In this document: piece by piece, positions 43,083 through 45,416 of the stretch
Layout of the letters: the number at the start of each line of letters is the position of its first letter
How positions within the stretch are numbered: position 1 is the first letter of the stretch
DNA from: Microbispora triticiradicis
GTDB taxonomy: Bacteria > Actinomycetota > Actinomycetes > Streptosporangiales > Streptosporangiaceae
Length of the DNA: 45,416 nucleotides
Direction of reading: 5' to 3'
Assembly: GCA_003260025.2 (NCBI GenBank)
Contig: QFZU02000153.1
Span: 1-45,416, forward strand
Program-made: the position numbers and the translations under genes
The notes under the pieces: generated by a model
Database searches by the model: none
Told to the model about the DNA's origin: nothing
Seen by the model: only the letters and a program-made list of their open reading frames with translations

Positions 43083-45416
43083 ATGAGCATCGTGCCCTCG
43101 TCCCCGCTGGTCGGGCGCGCACCCGAGCTGGCGACCCTGATCGACGCGATGGCCCGCCCGCCCGCGGTGGTCCTGGTGGAGGGCGAGGCGGGCATCGGCA
43201 AGACCCGGCTCGTCCGCGCCGCGCTGGACCGGCTCCCGCGCGGCGACCGCGCCGTCCTGCTCGGCTACTGCCACCAGATCCGCGAGCCCTTCCCGTACGG
43301 GCCGGTCTTCGAGGCGCTGCGGGACATCAGGGGACGGCTCCCGGCGGCGCACCGGCTCAACCCGGTCACCGGGGCGCTGCGCGGGCACCTGCCCGAACTG
43401 GCCGGCGCGCTGCCCCCGTCGCCGCAGCCGCTGAACGATCCGCGGGCCGAACGGCACCGGGTGTTCCGGGGGATACGCGCCCTGCTGACGGCCGTCGGAC
43501 CGGCCGTGCTGGTGATCGAGGACCTGCACTGGGCCGACGACGGCACCCGCGACCTGCTGCGGTTCCTGAGCGGCCAGCCGCCAGAGGGGCTCGCGGTCGT
43601 GGTGACCCGCAGGCGCGAGGAGGGCGGTCCGCCCGGGCCGCCGCTCGGCCTCGCCTACCGGCACCAGCCCGACACCGCGCACCTGACGGTCCGGCTGACC
43701 CCGCTGGACGTGTCCGGCGTGGGCAGCCTGGCCGGCGCGCTGCTGGAGCGCTCCGACCTGCCGGCCGGGTTCGTCGCGCGGCTGTACGAGCGCACGGCCG
43801 GCATCCCGTTCGTGGTGGAGGAGATGGTCCGTTCGCTGCCCGGCGTCGAGGAGCCCGACGCCCTGGAACGTGCCGGTGTGCCGCTGCTGCTGCGTGAGGC
43901 CATGGCGGAGCGGATGGCCTGCCTGTCCCCGGCGGCGGTGGGCGCGGTGCAGGCGGCGGCGGTGCTGGGGCTCCCCGCGGACGAGCATCTGATCGCGGCG
44001 GTGAGCGGCGACTCCGCCGGGCTGGGCGAGGCGCTGCGCGCCGGAGTGCTGCACGAGCACCCCGGCGGCCGGTACGGCTTCCGCCACGCGCTGGCCCAGC
44101 AGGCCGTCTACGACGCCGTTCCCGGCCCCGACCGCAGGTCGGCGCACGACCGGGCGATGACCGCGCTCGGGGCGATGGAGTCGCCGCCGCTGGTGCAGCT
44201 CGCGTTCCACGCCCGGCACGCCGGGGACACCGCGGCCTGGATCGGCCACGGCACGGCCGCCGCCCGGCAGGCCGCCGCGCTCGGCGACACCGCCCTGGCC
44301 GTGGAGGTCATCGAGGGGATGCTCGACGATCCCGGCCTGCCCGCCCCGGCCCGCGGCCCGCTCGCCCTCATGCTGAGCCGGCTCGCCGCGACCGGCCTGT
44401 CGCACCAGCGGGTGGTACGGCTGCTCCGTCACCTGCTGCGCGGCGAGTTCCTGTCCGGCGACGTACGCGGCGAGGTGCGCCTGAACCTCGGTCTGGTGCT
44501 GTCCAACCAGGCCGGCGACGTCGCCGCCGGGCGGCCGGAGATGACGGCCGCCCTCGCCGAGCTGAGCGACCGCCCGACGCTGGCGGCGCGCGGCTGGGCC
44601 AGCCTGGCGATGCCGGAGTGGGGTGACGAACCGGTGTCGGAGCACGCGGGATGGATGGCCCGCGCCGAGGCGCTCGTCGCCGCCGCCGACAACCCGGAGC
44701 TCGCGGCGGCGGTGCTGGCCAACCGGGCCTCCTTCGAGATGACGATCGGGTCCGCCGACGCCTTCGCCGTCGCCGCCCGGCTTCCGGTCGCCGACCCCGT
44801 CACGGAGGTGCGGCGGGAGGCCGCCCGGGCGTTCTGCAACCTGCACGACTCGGCGACCACGCTGGGGCTCTACGGTGCGGCCGAGCGGTTCGCGCGGGAG
44901 GGCCGGCGGCTCGCGCTGGAGACCGGCGCGCAGTATCCCGCCTATCTCGTCGAGGCCTCCACGATCCGCAGGGAGTGGCTCACCGGACGCTGGGACGGGC
45001 TCCGCGACCGGGCGGCGTCCCTGGGGGAGCTGGCCACCGAGACCCCGCTGATCGCGGTGGACCTCTGGCTGGTGCTCGGCCTGCTCGCCCTGGCGACGGG
45101 CGAGTGGGAGGAGGCACTCAAGCACTTCCACAACGCGGGGCTGGACGCGCCGGAGTCGCGGCACGCCCCGGTCGTGGCGGCCGCCGCCGGTGGCCTCGTC
45201 GAGCTGCACCTCGCCCGCGGCAGGGTGGACGCCGCGGTGGCGGAGGCCGAGCGGGCGGTCGTCCGGCTGCGCCGCAAGGGCGTGTGGGTGTGGGGCGCGA
45301 CGCTGGTGCCGTCCGCCGTGACCGCGTTCGCCGCGGCCGGCCGGCTGCGCGCGGCCCACGACCTGGCGACCGAGTACGCCGGAGGAGTCGCGGGCCGGGT
45401 CGCCCCCGCCGCGCAC
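43083..45416 (+). CDS. Large AAA-ATPase (LAL-type LuxR) regulator, 3' end outside window
   Basis: 778 residues are visible and the frame is open to the window edge. N-terminal AAA_16-like ATPase: LVGRAPELATLIDAM, Walker A GEAGIGKT (34-41), Walker B VLVIEDLHWADDGTRDLLRFL, then RMACLSPAAVGAVQAAAVLG (winged-helix lid) and FRHALAQQAVYDAV. From about 330 on the sequence is helical and TPR-like, as in large ATP-binding regulators of the LuxR family, whose DNA-binding HTH would be at the missing C-terminus. ATG 43083 has GGAG 6 nt upstream. Targets unknown. Confidence 0.85.
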   Translation, partial: MSIVPSSPLVGRAPELATLIDAMARPPAVVLVEGEAGIGKTRLVRAALDRLPRGDRAVLLGYCHQIREPFPYGPVFEALRDIRGRLPAAHRLNPVTGALRGHLPELAGALPPSPQPLNDPRAERHRVFRGIRALLTAVGPAVLVIEDLHWADDGTRDLLRFLSGQPPEGLAVVVTRRREEGGPPGPPLGLAYRHQPDTAHLTVRLTPLDVSGVGSLAGALLERSDLPAGFVARLYERTAGIPFVVEEMVRSLPGVEEPDALERAGVPLLLREAMAERMACLSPAAVGAVQAAAVLGLPADEHLIAAVSGDSAGLGEALRAGVLHEHPGGRYGFRHALAQQAVYDAVPGPDRRSAHDRAMTALGAMESPPLVQLAFHARHAGDTAAWIGHGTAAARQAAALGDTALAVEVIEGMLDDPGLPAPARGPLALMLSRLAATGLSHQRVVRLLRHLLRGEFLSGDVRGEVRLNLGLVLSNQAGDVAAGRPEMTAALAELSDRPTLAARGWASLAMPEWGDEPVSEHAGWMARAEALVAAADNPELAAAVLANRASFEMTIGSADAFAVAARLPVADPVTEVRREAARAFCNLHDSATTLGLYGAAERFAREGRRLALETGAQYPAYLVEASTIRREWLTGRWDGLRDRAASLGELATETPLIAVDLWLVLGLLALATGEWEEALKHFHNAGLDAPESRHAPVVAAAAGGLVELHLARGRVDAAVAEAERAVVRLRRKGVWVWGATLVPSAVTAFAAAGRLRAAHDLATEYAGGVAGRVAPAAH

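Noticed and set aside
43026..45416. Very long open frame antisense to the AAA regulator
   Set aside because: Translation is a His/Arg/Gly/Val-rich shadow without motifs, whereas the plus strand encodes Walker A and B and a regulator fold.

Overview
The window is about 45 kb of very GC-rich DNA. Its short intergenic gaps, frequent GTG/TTG starts and TAnnnT-type -10 boxes are typical of an actinobacterium. The block xerD - parA - scpA - scpB - rluB-type synthase - aroH - tyrA - cmk - der is a conserved actinobacterial core arrangement. Protein style and the absence of mycolate-specific genes suggest Streptosporangiales or a relative; this is inference and I cannot name a genus. I found no rRNA, tRNA, CRISPR array, insertion sequence, phage or plasmid gene.

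Layout. 1-2283 (minus): an operon with its own promoter that encodes a two-TM protein of unknown function, a cupin-like protein and an inositol-monophosphatase-family enzyme cut by the window edge. 2362-4645: uvrB behind a promoter that matches the PafBC (RecA-independent DNA-damage) consensus, then a 30-bp palindrome. 4686-7535: a secreted serine hydrolase, a DUF4126 membrane protein and a hexapeptide acyltransferase. 7692-19701: the core block, from pyrG and a Nudix hydrolase through xerD, parA, scpA, scpB, the pseudouridine synthase, aroH, tyrA and cmk to der. It serves nucleotide supply, chromosome segregation, ribosome maturation and aromatic amino acid synthesis.

19737-45416 is an accessory half made of small regulated modules. 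They are: a TetR repressor divergent from an MFS exporter and an alpha/beta hydrolase, with two identical operators between them; a NarL-type two-component pair; a minus-strand group of cupin, DUF6220 and membrane-anchored multicopper oxidase genes facing a MarR regulator; a lipoprotein-MFS pair resembling mycobacterial lprG-P55; a MarR regulator divergent from a cation diffusion facilitator; a phosphopantetheinyl transferase; an Xaa-Pro aminopeptidase; CBS, Smr and DinB proteins; a small membrane protein divergent from a third MarR regulator; the PTS-type dihydroxyacetone kinase dhaK-dhaL-dhaM; a cyclase translationally coupled to a ThDP enzyme; a PlsC acyltransferase; and a large AAA regulator cut by the right edge.

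The points most worth a second look are the 1-2283 operon, the PafBC-type uvrB promoter, the MarR/multicopper oxidase group, the lprG-P55-like pair outside an obvious mycolate context, the cyclase-ThDP pair with an altered cofactor motif, and several short perfect tandem repeats placed at gene ends or in a leader.
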